A DNA stretch of 64,000 nt from assembly GCF_036492835.1 (NCBI RefSeq), contig NZ_AP025314.1, positions 744,001-808,000 of the forward strand, written 5' to 3'. The position numbers and the translations under genes were made by a program. Below the pieces are notes generated by a model. That model was given only the letters and a program-made list of their open reading frames with translations. It ran no database searches and was not told the DNA's origin. Below, in pieces: positions 43,537 through 52,282 of the stretch (the first letter of the stretch is position 1; each line of letters opens with the position of its first letter). The stretch comes from Fulvitalea axinellae (GTDB taxonomy: Bacteria > Bacteroidota > Bacteroidia > Cytophagales > Cyclobacteriaceae).

Positions 43537-44067
43537 ATGGAAATTCACATTAGGCAAGAGATCCCGGCAGATCATGAAGCCGTTTCCAAACTCATCGAAA
43601 AAGCCTTTGAAAAAGAGGAGCTAAGCGACCAAAAAGAACATTTTTTGGTGGATCGCCTCCGCAAATCGAAAGACTTCGTTCCGGAGCTTTCTTTGGTGGC
43701 CCTTGACGGTCGTGATGTGGTGGGGCATGTACTGCTTAGTGAGATAAGAATCAAAAACGGTGAGAAAAGTTGCCTTTCCCTGGCTTTGGCTCCCGTTTCG
43801 GTTTTGCCGGAATATCAAGGCAAAGGTATAGGGGGGAGATTGATCCGCGAAGCCCACGAGGCGGCTTTGGCCTTGGGGTACAAATCGGTTGTCTTATTGG
43901 GGCACGCTGAATATTATCCTCGTTTCGGTTACAAAACCGCCGACAGTTTCGGGATTTCAATGCCGTTCAAAGTGCCTAAAGAGAACTGTATGGCGTTGGA
44001 ATTGGTCGAAAACGGGCTTAAGGGCGTGGAAGGGAAGATTGAATACCCGGAAGCTTTCAACGTATAA
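43537..44067 (+). CDS. GNAT N-acetyltransferase (YhbS-like)
   Basis: 176-residue GNAT acetyltransferase. The acetyl-CoA-binding motif A is well kept: VLPEYQGKGIGGRLIREAHE (about 90-110). It begins with IHIRQEIPADHEAVSKLIEK and contains GHAEYYPRFGYKTAD, typical of the YhbS subgroup, which acetylates small molecules or proteins of unknown identity. It stands alone with a small hairpin downstream. Confidence 0.9.
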   Translation: MEIHIRQEIPADHEAVSKLIEKAFEKEELSDQKEHFLVDRLRKSKDFVPELSLVALDGRDVVGHVLLSEIRIKNGEKSCLSLALAPVSVLPEYQGKGIGGRLIREAHEAALALGYKSVVLLGHAEYYPRFGYKTADSFGISMPFKVPKENCMALELVENGLKGVEGKIEYPEAFNV

Positions 44068-44086
44068 AAAACGGCAATATGCCAAA

Positions 44087-44112
44087 CGGACACATGTCCG
44101 TGGAGATTTTTT
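44087..44112 (+). terminator. Possible terminator of the GNAT gene
   Basis: Five-bp stem CGGAC (44087-44091) with GTCCG (44096-44100), then TGGAGATTTTTT. The stem is short. Confidence 0.45.
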
Positions 44113-44130
44113 CTCCAAAAATCCATAGGC

Positions 44131-44181
44131 GGAATTCTCCGCACGACTTTTTGCCCAACGGGGTGGCGTGCGGAAAATTCC
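44131..44181. repeat. Imperfect inverted repeat
   Basis: GGAATTCTCCGCACG (44131-44145) and CGTGCGGAAAATTCC (44167-44181) pair at 14 of 15 positions around a 21-base loop that has its own short pairing (TGCCC with GGGGTGG). There is no T tail. Confidence 0.7.
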
Positions 44182-44439
44182 TTGACGCTGCTGAAATTTC
44201 CTCAGGTGTAATATTTTCCCGAATTACATTTTTTTAATCCGCTCCAATCCTTTTGATTGCGCTTAAGGATTCCGGAATCCGTTTGCCGTTTGGTTACAGT
44301 CGGGTTTTTGCGCATTCGGTTTTCTACTCTTTCGCCGGACAATTTTCTAGGGAAACAACCTCGCCGGCTCTCGTCTTACGCACTTTCCTGTCGGAACGAA
44401 CTCTTCGTTACCGGATTTTTCCATCATAAAACCTAAACC

Positions 44440-45669
44440 ATGGCCACCAACTTCACTGACAATGACCGTATCAGGGAAATTTTGTCCGAAATTCCCGAAA
44501 ACAAAACCTATTCCGACATCACTGACGCCGAGGGCAACCAGTACGTAGACCTCGTGCAGGAGGGCGGTGGCGTATTGGGTATCGCATTGGTGGGTTACAC
44601 CTATGTGCTCGAACATGCCGGTATCCGCTTTTTCAGTTTGGCCGGAACCTCCGCCGGAGCCATCAACACCATGATGATGGCGGGTTTGGGTGAAATCAGC
44701 GAAGCGAAATCCGAGAAGATTCTGGATATTCTTGACCGGCAAAACCTTTTCGATTTTGTGGACGGAAGCCCGGCGGTGAGGAAGATTATCGACAAAATCA
44801 TTAAGAAAGAGAGCTTCGGGTGGTCTTTGGCTTGGAACGCGATGTCGATATATAAAACGATTAAAGCCAAACTGGGCTTGAATCCCGGTAAGAAGTTCGA
44901 AGATTGGATAGGGGCGGAGCTGGCGAAGGAGGGTGTCCGCACGATGGCGGACTTGGAGACGCAACGCAAGGTTTTGCCCGAAGGATTGAAGGATACGCAA
45001 ACGGGCGAGCCGGTGAGGGATATTGAGCCGGGGCTAGCCATAATCGCTTCGGATATCAGTACCCACACGAAGGTCGATTTTCCACGGATGGCGGAACTTT
45101 ACTGGAGTGATCCAGAAACCGCCAGTCCGGGCCAAATGGTGAGGGCCTCCATGTCGATTCCGTTCTTTTTCGAACCGTTGAAACTGAGCAAACTTCCCAA
45201 CGCCGGAAAGACTAAAGACCCCGCTTGGGACAAGTACGCGAAATATACTGGACCGGTGCCGGAAAGCGTACGTTTTGTGGACGGCGGAATGCTCTCCAAC
45301 TTCCCGATTAACGTTTTCCATAAGAAGAAAGACGAACGGTTGCGCAAACCCACCTTTGGCGTAAGGCTTAGCGATTACCGTGAGGCTTTTAGTACAACCG
45401 ATACTTTGCTGGGCCTTTGCGGGGCGATGGTTAGTACCATGCGACAAATCCACGATTATGATTTCTTGCTCAAAAACCCCGATTACCGTCAACTGATATG
45501 CAGGATTGACGCCGACGAGAAGTTCAATTGGCTGGATTTTAACATGAACGCCGAAACCCGTCAAAAACTCTTTATGCTCGGTGCGGAAAAGGCGCTGACG
45601 TTTCTCAAAAAATTTGATTGGGCCGAGTACAAAAAGACCCGTGGCCAACTGGCGGAGCAACCCGCTTAA
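44440..45669 (+). CDS. Patatin-like phospholipase
   Basis: 409-residue acyl hydrolase. The oxyanion segment EGGGVLGIALVG (41-52), nucleophile elbow GTSAG with Ser71, and catalytic Asp281 in VDGGMLSNFP form the complete Ser-Asp dyad. Patatin proteins hydrolyse phospholipids or acylglycerols; there is no signal peptide or barrel domain, so this one acts in the cytosol or is exported without a recognised signal. Stand-alone gene with a downstream terminator. Confidence 0.93.
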   Translation: MATNFTDNDRIREILSEIPENKTYSDITDAEGNQYVDLVQEGGGVLGIALVGYTYVLEHAGIRFFSLAGTSAGAINTMMMAGLGEISEAKSEKILDILDRQNLFDFVDGSPAVRKIIDKIIKKESFGWSLAWNAMSIYKTIKAKLGLNPGKKFEDWIGAELAKEGVRTMADLETQRKVLPEGLKDTQTGEPVRDIEPGLAIIASDISTHTKVDFPRMAELYWSDPETASPGQMVRASMSIPFFFEPLKLSKLPNAGKTKDPAWDKYAKYTGPVPESVRFVDGGMLSNFPINVFHKKKDERLRKPTFGVRLSDYREAFSTTDTLLGLCGAMVSTMRQIHDYDFLLKNPDYRQLICRIDADEKFNWLDFNMNAETRQKLFMLGAEKALTFLKKFDWAEYKKTRGQLAEQPA

Positions 45670-45694
45670 GCTATTTTGACGAAACTACACCCCG

Positions 45695-45728
45695 AAAGCC
45701 CGTACTTCTTGTTCGGGCTTTTGTTTTT
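45695..45728 (+). terminator. Terminator of the patatin gene
   Basis: Eight-bp stem AAAGCCCG (45695-45702) with CGGGCTTT (45714-45721), then TTGTTTTT. Confidence 0.85.
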
Positions 45729-45862
45729 CGTATCCGGTTTTCGCTTCTTGCTGGAACAACTGTACCGCACACACATACGAAACATTGGTGATATTCCTTT
45801 TTTACGGAAACTCATTGCCGTGTTTTGCCCCGTGGCGATTTCAAATTTTATTGCCAAAACTT

Positions 45863-46378
45863 ATGACACTCCGGGAATTTAGAGGCTCAGACGCCGAGCG
45901 CATAGCGCTTCTGCTTAATAATAGAAGAATATCGAAAAATCTGAAAGACTGTGTCCCGTTTCCATACACGGTCACCGACGCCGACAAGTTTATCGGCTTT
46001 TGCCAATCGGAAGCGCCGCAAATGACCTTCGTGATAGAACTTGAAGATGAATTGGTAGGCGTAATAGCCTTAATCCCCCAAAAGGACATCTATAGACTCA
46101 GCGCGGAAATAGGTTTTTGGTTAGGCGAACCCTATTGGGACAAAGGAATAGTGACGGAGGCCATCAAGAGGATGATACATTACGCTTTTGACGAGTTGGG
46201 GTTGGTGAGGCTGTATGCCGGCGTATTCGGTGATAATCCGGGTTCTGGCGAATGTCTTCAGAAGGCGGGTTTTAAGTTTGAAGGTATTCTGGAAAAGGCT
46301 GTAATAAAAGACGGCGAGATGAAAGACGAGTTTCGGTATGCCCTAATAAATCCTGATTGGGAAGAAGCAACAAAGTGA
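45863..46378 (+). CDS. GNAT N-acetyltransferase (RimJ/RimL type)
   Basis: 171-residue acetyltransferase of the RimJ/RimL-like GNAT group. It starts MTLREFRGSDAERIALLL, has the core beta4-beta5 GFWLGEPYWDKGIVTEAIK (acetyl-CoA-binding, about 90-110), and the signature ARLYAGVFGDNPGS-like stretch (actual RLYAGVFGDNPGSGECLQ). The upstream frame is open from 45785, but the extra 26 residues are not part of the family. It is followed by an inverted pair of heptamer arrays. Confidence 0.9.
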   Translation: MTLREFRGSDAERIALLLNNRRISKNLKDCVPFPYTVTDADKFIGFCQSEAPQMTFVIELEDELVGVIALIPQKDIYRLSAEIGFWLGEPYWDKGIVTEAIKRMIHYAFDELGLVRLYAGVFGDNPGSGECLQKAGFKFEGILEKAVIKDGEMKDEFRYALINPDWEEATK

Positions 46379-46410
46379 AAAGAATCTAAAGCAGTTTTTT
46401 CTGCTTAAAA

Positions 46411-46506
46411 AAGAGTACAAAGTAAAAAACTAGCTATCCCTCTCCCCAAACAATGGCGGAGAATCCGAACCGGCTACTCTTTACCCTGTACTCTTTACCC
46501 TTTACT
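46411..46506. repeat. Inverted pair of heptanucleotide GTAMARR arrays (copies d and e)
   Basis: Left arm (46411-46430, plus orientation) has GTACAAA and GTAAAAA; right arm (46475-46506) read on the minus strand has GTAAAGG, GTAAAGA, GTACAGG and GTAAAGA. The arms are partly complementary, so RNA from the region could form a hairpin with a 44-base loop. They lie between the 3' ends of the GNAT gene and purM. Confidence 0.8.
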
Positions 46507-46519
46507 AATAAAAAAGGGA

Positions 46520-47683
46520 TTAATACTCGTAAGTCCCCTTATCGTCCTTGATAGTGACTTTCTTTTTGTCCGAAGCCTCTACGCGGCCGATGATCTGCGC
46601 GTCGATGCCGAAGCTTTTGGCTACGTCGATAACCGTTTGCGCGCGCGACGGATCCAAGTATACCTCCAGGCGGTGGCCCATATTGAATACCTTGTACATC
46701 TCTTGGCGAGGCGTCTGGCTCTCTTCCTCTATCATGCGGAAAAGCGGAGGAATCGGTAACAGGTTGTCCTTGATCACGTGCAGGTTGTCCACGAAGTGAA
46801 GCACCTTGGTCTGCGCGCCGCCACTGCAGTGTACCATGCCGTGGATTTCTTTGCCCAATTCGTCGATAAGTTTTTTTGCTACCGGAGCGTACGTACGCGT
46901 TGGCGAAAGCACCAACTGCCCGGCGTCGATTGGCGAGCCTTCCACCTTGTCGGTGAGTTTGCGCGATCCGCTGAAGACCAAGTCCGAAGGTACGGCGCCG
47001 TCGTAGCTCTCGGGGTATTTGGTGGCGTATTCCTTGGCGAACACGTCGTGGCGGGCCGAGGTAAGGCCGTTGCTGCCCATACCGCCGTTGTAGCCGGTCT
47101 CGTAAGTGGCCTGCCCGTAAGAGGCGAGTGCCACCACCACGTCGCCGGCCTTGATGCCGTCGTTTGAGATCACCTTGTCGCGGCGCATGCGGGCCGTCAC
47201 CGTGCTGTCCACGATTACGGTGCGCACCAAGTCGCCCACGTCGGCGGTTTCGCCGCCCGTGCTGATGATGTCCACGCCGTTGTCGCGGAGGGTCTGCAAC
47301 ACTTCTTCGGTACCGTTGATGATCGCGGCGATCACCTCGCCGGGAATCAGGTTCTTGTTACGGCCGATGGTGGACGAGAGCAGGATGCGGTCCGTGGCTC
47401 CTACGCAGATCAGGTCGTCCACGTTCATGATCACGGCGTCTTGCGCTATGCCCTTCCAAACCGACAGGTCGCCGGTCTCTTTCCAGTACATATAGGCCAG
47501 CGACGACTTGGTGCCTGCGCCGTCGGCGTGCATTACGGTGCAGAATTCCGGATCGCCGCCCAAGTGGTCGGGTACGATTTTGCAAAAGGCCTTCGGGAAA
47601 AGCCCCTTGTCGATGTTCTTGATGGCGTTGTGCACGTCCTCTTTTGAGGCGGACACGCCGCGTTGCATATAGCGTTCGTTCAT
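46520..47683 (-). CDS. purM: Phosphoribosylformylglycinamidine cyclo-ligase (AIR synthetase)
   Basis: 387-residue purine biosynthesis enzyme that closes the imidazole ring to form AIR using ATP. The PurM/SelD-type fold is evident: VMHADGAGTKSSLAYMYW (nucleotide loop), DAVIMNVDDLICVGATDR, IISTGGETADVGDLVRT and GHRLEVYLDP near the C-terminus. It is a little longer than the E. coli form (about 345), as is usual in Bacteroidota. No other pur genes are nearby. Confidence 0.94.
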   Translation of the reverse strand: MNERYMQRGVSASKEDVHNAIKNIDKGLFPKAFCKIVPDHLGGDPEFCTVMHADGAGTKSSLAYMYWKETGDLSVWKGIAQDAVIMNVDDLICVGATDRILLSSTIGRNKNLIPGEVIAAIINGTEEVLQTLRDNGVDIISTGGETADVGDLVRTVIVDSTVTARMRRDKVISNDGIKAGDVVVALASYGQATYETGYNGGMGSNGLTSARHDVFAKEYATKYPESYDGAVPSDLVFSGSRKLTDKVEGSPIDAGQLVLSPTRTYAPVAKKLIDELGKEIHGMVHCSGGAQTKVLHFVDNLHVIKDNLLPIPPLFRMIEEESQTPRQEMYKVFNMGHRLEVYLDPSRAQTVIDVAKSFGIDAQIIGRVEASDKKKVTIKDDKGTYEY

Positions 47684-47851
47684 GGCTTAGAGAGAATTCA
47701 TTCGGGCAAGGCCCTAGTTCGGCTCAAAATTACGAAAAATAGCGCTAAATACGCCCGGCCCGGAGCGGAAAGCGCCCCTTCATACCACGGAACTTACGCG
47801 GACCACTTTGCTCCGAGAGCCAAACGGTACGGGAATGGCGAATAACAAAGC

Positions 47852-48442
47852 GTGGCTACGCCGAAAAAACACCCATACCGCCGACTCAACCTGGCCGAAC
47901 GCCGGTATATCCAACTTGCCTCCGGGCGGGGCGACTCCCTGCGCCGTATCGCCTTTATGCTCCGGCGCTCGCCATCCACGGTAAGCCGGGAGCTGGGGCG
48001 CAACCATATGGCCGGCGACTATAACGCCGAGACGGCCCACAAGCTGTCCGAAGCCCGCCAGCGGGTATCGGCCCTCGGCGCAAGGCCCGGCCGGCGCGAG
48101 GGCTTCTATTTTACCCGGATATGCGTCCCGCATATGGACCGTAGCCTAGTGGCCTGGTATTCCGATACGCAAACTTACCACCGCAACCGCTTCGGCACGC
48201 CCGACTGGCTCCGTTTGCTCCAAGTCCGGAAGCGCAGTCCTTTCCGCACTCCCCGAGACTCCAAACCCTACCACTACCTTCAGCTAAAGGAGCTGATACA
48301 ACTGCTCCGCCGACAGGCCAAAGTAAACAAGGAATTCCGGGAACAGGTCCCGCAAAAACGAAGACCCGAACCCGAAAAACAGCCCGTCCAAAAACAAATC
48401 AGCGTAACGTTCCTCACCGAAACACTTTCTTCGGTCGCTTAA
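47852..48442 (+). CDS. IS30-type helix-turn-helix protein without transposase core
   Basis: 196 residues starting with a GTG. Residues ~10-65 match the N-terminal DNA-binding region of IS30 transposases: LNLAERRYIQLASGRGDSLRR, then a helix-turn-helix RIAFMLRRSPSTVSRELGRN. The DDE catalytic domain that should follow is missing; instead there is a basic, arginine- and glutamine-rich tail of about 110 residues (QVPQKRRPEPEKQPVQKQIS). Arginine codons and GC content are higher than in nearby genes, suggesting transfer. It may be a transposase remnant or a domesticated DNA-binding protein. No terminal inverted repeats or target duplication were seen. Confidence 0.7.
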   Translation: MATPKKHPYRRLNLAERRYIQLASGRGDSLRRIAFMLRRSPSTVSRELGRNHMAGDYNAETAHKLSEARQRVSALGARPGRREGFYFTRICVPHMDRSLVAWYSDTQTYHRNRFGTPDWLRLLQVRKRSPFRTPRDSKPYHYLQLKELIQLLRRQAKVNKEFREQVPQKRRPEPEKQPVQKQISVTFLTETLSSVA

Positions 48443-48863
48443 CCATGCCCGGAATTCCGGAAAAACGATTCCTTTCTTCAATATTTCTTACGGAATAAAA
48501 AAATCCGGGCCTCGTGTCCGGATTTTTTGGTTTTAAGACAGTGTTTTTTGTATCGGTTGATCAAAAACTGAGAGTTTTCCGTGAGGTTTTGGAGCGCTAA
48601 ATTTTTGGCTAGACTTCTCTTGGGTGTTGCATTAGCTCCCGTGCATTTTTACTGATTCTTTTTTGCGGACACTTTCTCAAGTCCAGCTTAATCAAGGTTT
48701 CATATTGCCTCGGAAATTACCGTAAAATCCTTATATTGAGGATGAAGCCTGTTCGGATTTGACAGGATGACTTTTACTTTATTTTTTTGGAATCCGCTCC
48801 GCAAATATTTCCGAGTGTGGCGTGGTGATCTATCAAGTTGTCAAACTTATAAATGGAAATAGC
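48443..48863. other. Intergenic region after the HTH protein gene
   Basis: 421 bases; it contains the terminator at 48498-48528. The rest is AT-rich with no recognisable gene, repeat or consensus promoter. Confidence 0.5.
48498..48528. terminator. Terminator of the HTH protein gene
   Basis: Eleven-bp stem AAAAAATCCGG (48498-48508) with CCGGATTTTTT (48518-48528), perfect, with A and T runs for both directions. Confidence 0.9.
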
Positions 48864-49337
48864 ATGGAACTTAAGACAATCAAGGGAACTGTCACATCCT
48901 GGAGCCTTCACAATTCGGACGGGAACATGTATACCTATAAAAATATTGTGCTTTCGCAGGACGGTAATGAGGTAGTGCTTGAAAACCCGGTGACACTGAG
49001 CAAAACAAGGGATTTTTTGAATGTTGGAGACTGTGTTGAGATCGCCTATGTGGCAAGCAGTCATATCCTTCCCATTCGCCTTTTCAAAGAGCTGAAAATC
49101 GTTTACGGGGTACGGACCGCTGATAATTCGGTGGTAGACGATGCCGTAGAGTGGAGTAGGTTAAAGCTGAAGTATACCATGCTTTATGTGTTCCTATCCG
49201 TATTCCTGTTTCCTGTTTTGCCTTTTACAATACTGAGATTTTATGCCCTGTACAATATGCCGGGGCAGAAGGAGTTTGCGCGGTTTGTGGCTAGCGTTTG
49301 GGGTGAAGATAAGTTGGTGGAGAAGGGGAAGGTTTGA
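48864..49337 (+). CDS. Hypothetical membrane-anchored protein
   Basis: 157 residues from the ATG at 48864 (MELKTIKGTVTSWSLHNSDG). The first ~90 residues look like a small beta-barrel or OB-type domain (TVTSWSLHN, VVLENPVTLS, VEIAYVAS). Near 105-135 one or two hydrophobic helices follow (MLYVFLSVFLFPVLPFTILRF), then a short charged tail. I do not recognise the family. A start 14 codons upstream is possible, but the sequence there lacks a natural protein start. No operon partner is evident; a PD-(D/E)XK protein gene follows 114 bases later. Confidence 0.6.
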   Translation: MELKTIKGTVTSWSLHNSDGNMYTYKNIVLSQDGNEVVLENPVTLSKTRDFLNVGDCVEIAYVASSHILPIRLFKELKIVYGVRTADNSVVDDAVEWSRLKLKYTMLYVFLSVFLFPVLPFTILRFYALYNMPGQKEFARFVASVWGEDKLVEKGKV

Positions 49338-49451
49338 TGGTTTAGATGCTTGAGGCGGTATTCTAATAGGTTCGATTGAGCTCCGTTAATCCGATAATTG
49401 CCAAATCCGGCCGGGTCTCTTATCTTTAAGGTGGACGAAAATGGCAAAGTC

Positions 49452-50309
49452 ATGACCGAGAAATTCATAAACCCTTTCACCGATTTCGGCTTTAAAAAAC
49501 TTTTTGGCGAAGACCAGAATAAGGATATCCTCATCGATTTCCTTAACCAACTCCTTCCGAAAGAGGACCATATTAAGGATCTTTCTTTTCACAAAAACGA
49601 GCATTATGCCCGCACCGCCGAAGACAGGCGAGCCATTTTCGATCTGTACTGTGAAAACCAAGATGGGGAGAAGTTTATCATCGAATTGCAGCGGGCCAAG
49701 CAGGCTAATTTTAAGGACCGTAGCCTGTATTACGCTTCCTTTCCCATACAGGAGCAGGCTGAGCCCGGCACTGAGTGGAAGTTCAGGCTTAAAGGGGTGT
49801 ACACAGTCTGTATTATGGATTTCGTATTTGATGAACATGAGGAAGACGAGCTTCTGCACCAGGTCAAGCTGATGAACATCAAGACCAAGAAGGTCTTTTA
49901 CGATAAGCTTACCTTTATATATCTGGAAACCCCGAAATTCCGAAAGCAACTCCACGAACTCGAAACACGGTTTGACAAGTGGCTCTACCTATTGCGCAAT
50001 CTTAACCGCTTGACTGACCGTCCCTTGCAACTTCAAGAGCGGGTGTTTCAGAAATTTTTTGACGCCGCTGAGATCGCGAAGTATACTCCTGTCCAATTGG
50101 AGGACTACCGAGAATCGCTGAAAATCTTGCGTGATTACTACGGAACATTGGAAAACCGTGAGATGGAAGGATTTGAGAAAGGTTTGGAGAAGGGGCTGAA
50201 AGAGGGTGTGGTAAAGGTTGCTAAGAATCTTTTGACGATAGGCTTGTCATCGGAACAAATATCCCAAACCACTGGGTTGAGCATAGATGAGATTGAGGCG
50301 CTGAGGTAA
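49452..50309 (+). CDS. Rpn family PD-(D/E)XK nuclease/transposase-like protein
   Basis: 285 residues from the ATG at 49452, directly at the family hallmark MTEKFINPFTDFGFKKLFG. The nuclease core carries the PD-(D/E)XK pattern: FDLYCENQDGEKFIIELQRA (Asp and Glu-x-Gln) around residues 60-80. The C-terminus is helical and charged (GLEKGLKEGVVKVAKNLL), as in RpnA-like recombination-promoting nucleases. Such genes are abundant and mobile in Bacteroidota genomes; they act on DNA and promote RecA-independent transfer in E. coli. A TTG 18 codons upstream is open but adds nothing conserved. Confidence 0.88.
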   Translation: MTEKFINPFTDFGFKKLFGEDQNKDILIDFLNQLLPKEDHIKDLSFHKNEHYARTAEDRRAIFDLYCENQDGEKFIIELQRAKQANFKDRSLYYASFPIQEQAEPGTEWKFRLKGVYTVCIMDFVFDEHEEDELLHQVKLMNIKTKKVFYDKLTFIYLETPKFRKQLHELETRFDKWLYLLRNLNRLTDRPLQLQERVFQKFFDAAEIAKYTPVQLEDYRESLKILRDYYGTLENREMEGFEKGLEKGLKEGVVKVAKNLLTIGLSSEQISQTTGLSIDEIEALR

Positions 50310-50440
50310 CCAATCAAGCCCGGTGTAAAGCGATACGGATCTATTTTCGAAAAAAAATTGGCCAGTCACCCTTTTTTCCCATCGCCGGCACAGAACTTGG
50401 TTCTCTTCATAATGTCCGGCACGTAGCCGGGCCTTGATCT

Positions 50441-50983
50441 TTGAACGAAATTGAAAAAGCTGTGGAAGTAACACTGTCCGCTTATTCGATTTTCCCTGAA
50501 GAGAGGTATCCCAAGGCCGCCAGCGACCTTATGGAATGCCAGGTACTCCTCAATGAGATGGCCACTTGGGCCAGCAAAGAGGAGTTTGACGCTCTTTATT
50601 CCACCCGGAAGGAAGAGGTGTATGAGTCGCAAAACGAAAGTACCCGCACTAAGCTCAAGGAGTTCACGGCCCTGATTGACAACGCCGAGACTATCTTGAG
50701 CAAGGAGAACGATCCTGACCGTAGGCTTGACGTGCAGATTGAGCGGGACTTGGCCGACGCCCAAAAGCGCAAGCTTGCCCGTTCGCTGGAAAAGCGCAAG
50801 GAAGCCGGCGAGATCAAGCTTCTCAAAGAGAACGGGAAGCAGGCCAAGGGCAACGCTTTGGCTGAACTGATTCGTATGGCCGCCCTCGCTTACATCAATA
50901 ATTATGTGATGCAAGGGCATTTGGGCGAAGGTGTCGTGACTTTTGAAGACGAGACCTTCACCGTGGAGTCGGTGCAGAACTGA
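50441..50983 (+). CDS. Hypothetical protein, TTG start
   Basis: 180 residues. The frame opens three bases before a TTG at 50441, with a stop codon just upstream, so TTG is the longest possible start; the first ATG would cut 30 residues. The protein is helical and charged, rich in Lys, Glu and Ala, with a C-terminal region GEGVVTFEDETFTVESV. I do not recognise a family. It may be the surviving C-terminal part of a gene whose start is lost, or an uncharacterised accessory protein. Its base composition resembles its neighbours, and a small hairpin (CCGGC, GCCGG, 50416-50430) precedes the start. Confidence 0.6.
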   Translation: MNEIEKAVEVTLSAYSIFPEERYPKAASDLMECQVLLNEMATWASKEEFDALYSTRKEEVYESQNESTRTKLKEFTALIDNAETILSKENDPDRRLDVQIERDLADAQKRKLARSLEKRKEAGEIKLLKENGKQAKGNALAELIRMAALAYINNYVMQGHLGEGVVTFEDETFTVESVQN

Positions 50984-50999
50984 TCTTGAAAGAATCTAA

Positions 51000-51032
51000 A
51001 AAGGAAGCCGGTCATTGACCGGTTTTCTTTTT
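51000..51032 (+). terminator. Terminator after the hypothetical gene
   Basis: Stem CCGGTC (51008-51013) with GACCGG (51017-51022), extended by AAGGAA and TTTTCTTT, followed by T-rich sequence. Confidence 0.75.
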
Positions 51033-51180
51033 ATAGCGCATTTTGACCGCCTTAATCTCTCGGATTTACGTTAGACCTCCATTTTTTTGCTAAAAAATCA
51101 CTTATACATAATAAAAAGTGTTTATTTTTAATCATTTGGTGTGTAACCATGCATTTTGATTCTTTTTTAAAAATATTTTA

Positions 51181-51783
51181 ATGAAAAGATTTAATTTTCA
51201 ATTATTTGTTTGCTTGATTGTAATTCTCTCTTCTACGACTCTACATGCCCAAAAAAAGCTTCGTTTTGGATTCAAGGGAGGAGTGGTTTATTCTTCTTTT
51301 TATGGTGATCACCTCAAAAATGTCAAAGCGAAAGTTGGTTATCAGGCTGGTTTTTTAGCCGAATACAGAATCTCTGAAAAGTTTGCCATACAGCCAGAGG
51401 TTATTTATTCCTTGGAAGGTGTAAAAACTGACGGTGATGTTGATATGGACATAAACTCGCACTATGCGAACATACCACTCATGTTGAAGTATTACTTAAC
51501 CGACAAGATCAATATTCAGGCAGGGCCCCAGATTGGATTTATCATACTTGGTGCCCAAAAGACTAAAAGGGAAGATATCGACGTGACAGGCCATTTTAAG
51601 GATGCCAAATTTGATTTTAACTTTGGTGCGGGGTATGAACTCACGGAAAAACTAAGCTTGGATTTGCGTTATACTCTGGGGGTGACAGACGCTATGTACA
51701 GCTCTGTTTATCAGTTTGGTAGTGGAATAGAAGGGGAGGCCAGAAGCTCAAATTTCCAGTTAGGCATGTCTTTAATGTTCTGA
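51181..51783 (+). CDS. Outer-membrane beta-barrel protein, copy 1
   Basis: 200-residue outer-membrane protein of the PorT/OMP_b-brl_2 type: signal peptide ending LHAQKK, then eight amphipathic strands (for example FGFKGGVVYSSFYGD, FAIQPEVIYSLEGV, NIPLMLKYYLTD, LSLDLRYTLGVTD). The C-terminus ends in Phe (MSLMF), the outer-membrane insertion signal. It probably forms a small barrel with no known transport role. It is paralogous to the gene at 52283, with a terminator between them, indicating tandem duplication with separate transcription. Confidence 0.88.
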   Translation: MKRFNFQLFVCLIVILSSTTLHAQKKLRFGFKGGVVYSSFYGDHLKNVKAKVGYQAGFLAEYRISEKFAIQPEVIYSLEGVKTDGDVDMDINSHYANIPLMLKYYLTDKINIQAGPQIGFIILGAQKTKREDIDVTGHFKDAKFDFNFGAGYELTEKLSLDLRYTLGVTDAMYSSVYQFGSGIEGEARSSNFQLGMSLMF

Positions 51784-52282
51784 TATATTACCCTGTACAA
51801 GGCGGAGCGATCATTGCATTTTACCAGTATTCAAGTCTTCGGAAATACGACCTAAGAGCTGTTTAGCCTTTGTCTTATACGCTTTATTTCAAAACTTCCT
51901 TAATTCAACAATATCGAAGCCGTAAAAACAGACTTCCTGTCCGTGTTTACGGCTTGTTTTTTATCCCAGGATTTTTTGAGACTCTATAGATATCCTATAT
52001 GTAGTTCGTGCGCTTCGTTTGGAACGTTGCTGAAGATCGTCGCCTCCGTTTCTATGCCACAGAAACCGAATAGGGAAGCGGTGCTTGACATCTTGTCCGA
52101 TTGGATTGGCGAAAACTAGTAGCCTGTTTAAGCTAGCAGACTAGGCGGACGAATCGATTTGTCCGTAATGTAAATGATTTTTACAATTAACATGATTTAA
52201 CAACTAGGTGTGAGTTTTTATTATTGAAACAATACATATTGAGGCTAATGAAAGATTTAATTAACATTTTAAGTTATTTTTT
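51784..52282. other. Intergenic region between the two barrel genes
   Basis: 499 bases. The first part holds the terminator at 51917-51962. Around 52006-52119 an in-frame stretch ending in a TAG reads like a short remnant (IVASVSMPQKPNREAV), but no start or family is recognised. The 80 bases before the next gene are AT-rich. Confidence 0.45.
51917..51962 (+). terminator. Terminator of barrel gene copy 1
   Basis: Ten-bp stem AAGCCGTAAA (51917-51926) with TTTACGGCTT (51946-51955), followed by GTTTTTTAT. Confidence 0.85.

Larger units (their letters stand above)
44068..44439. other. Intergenic region with two hairpins
   Basis: 372 bases between the GNAT and patatin genes. It contains the hairpin at 44087-44112 and a larger imperfect inverted repeat at 44131-44181. 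The remainder shows no gene or clear promoter. Confidence 0.55.
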
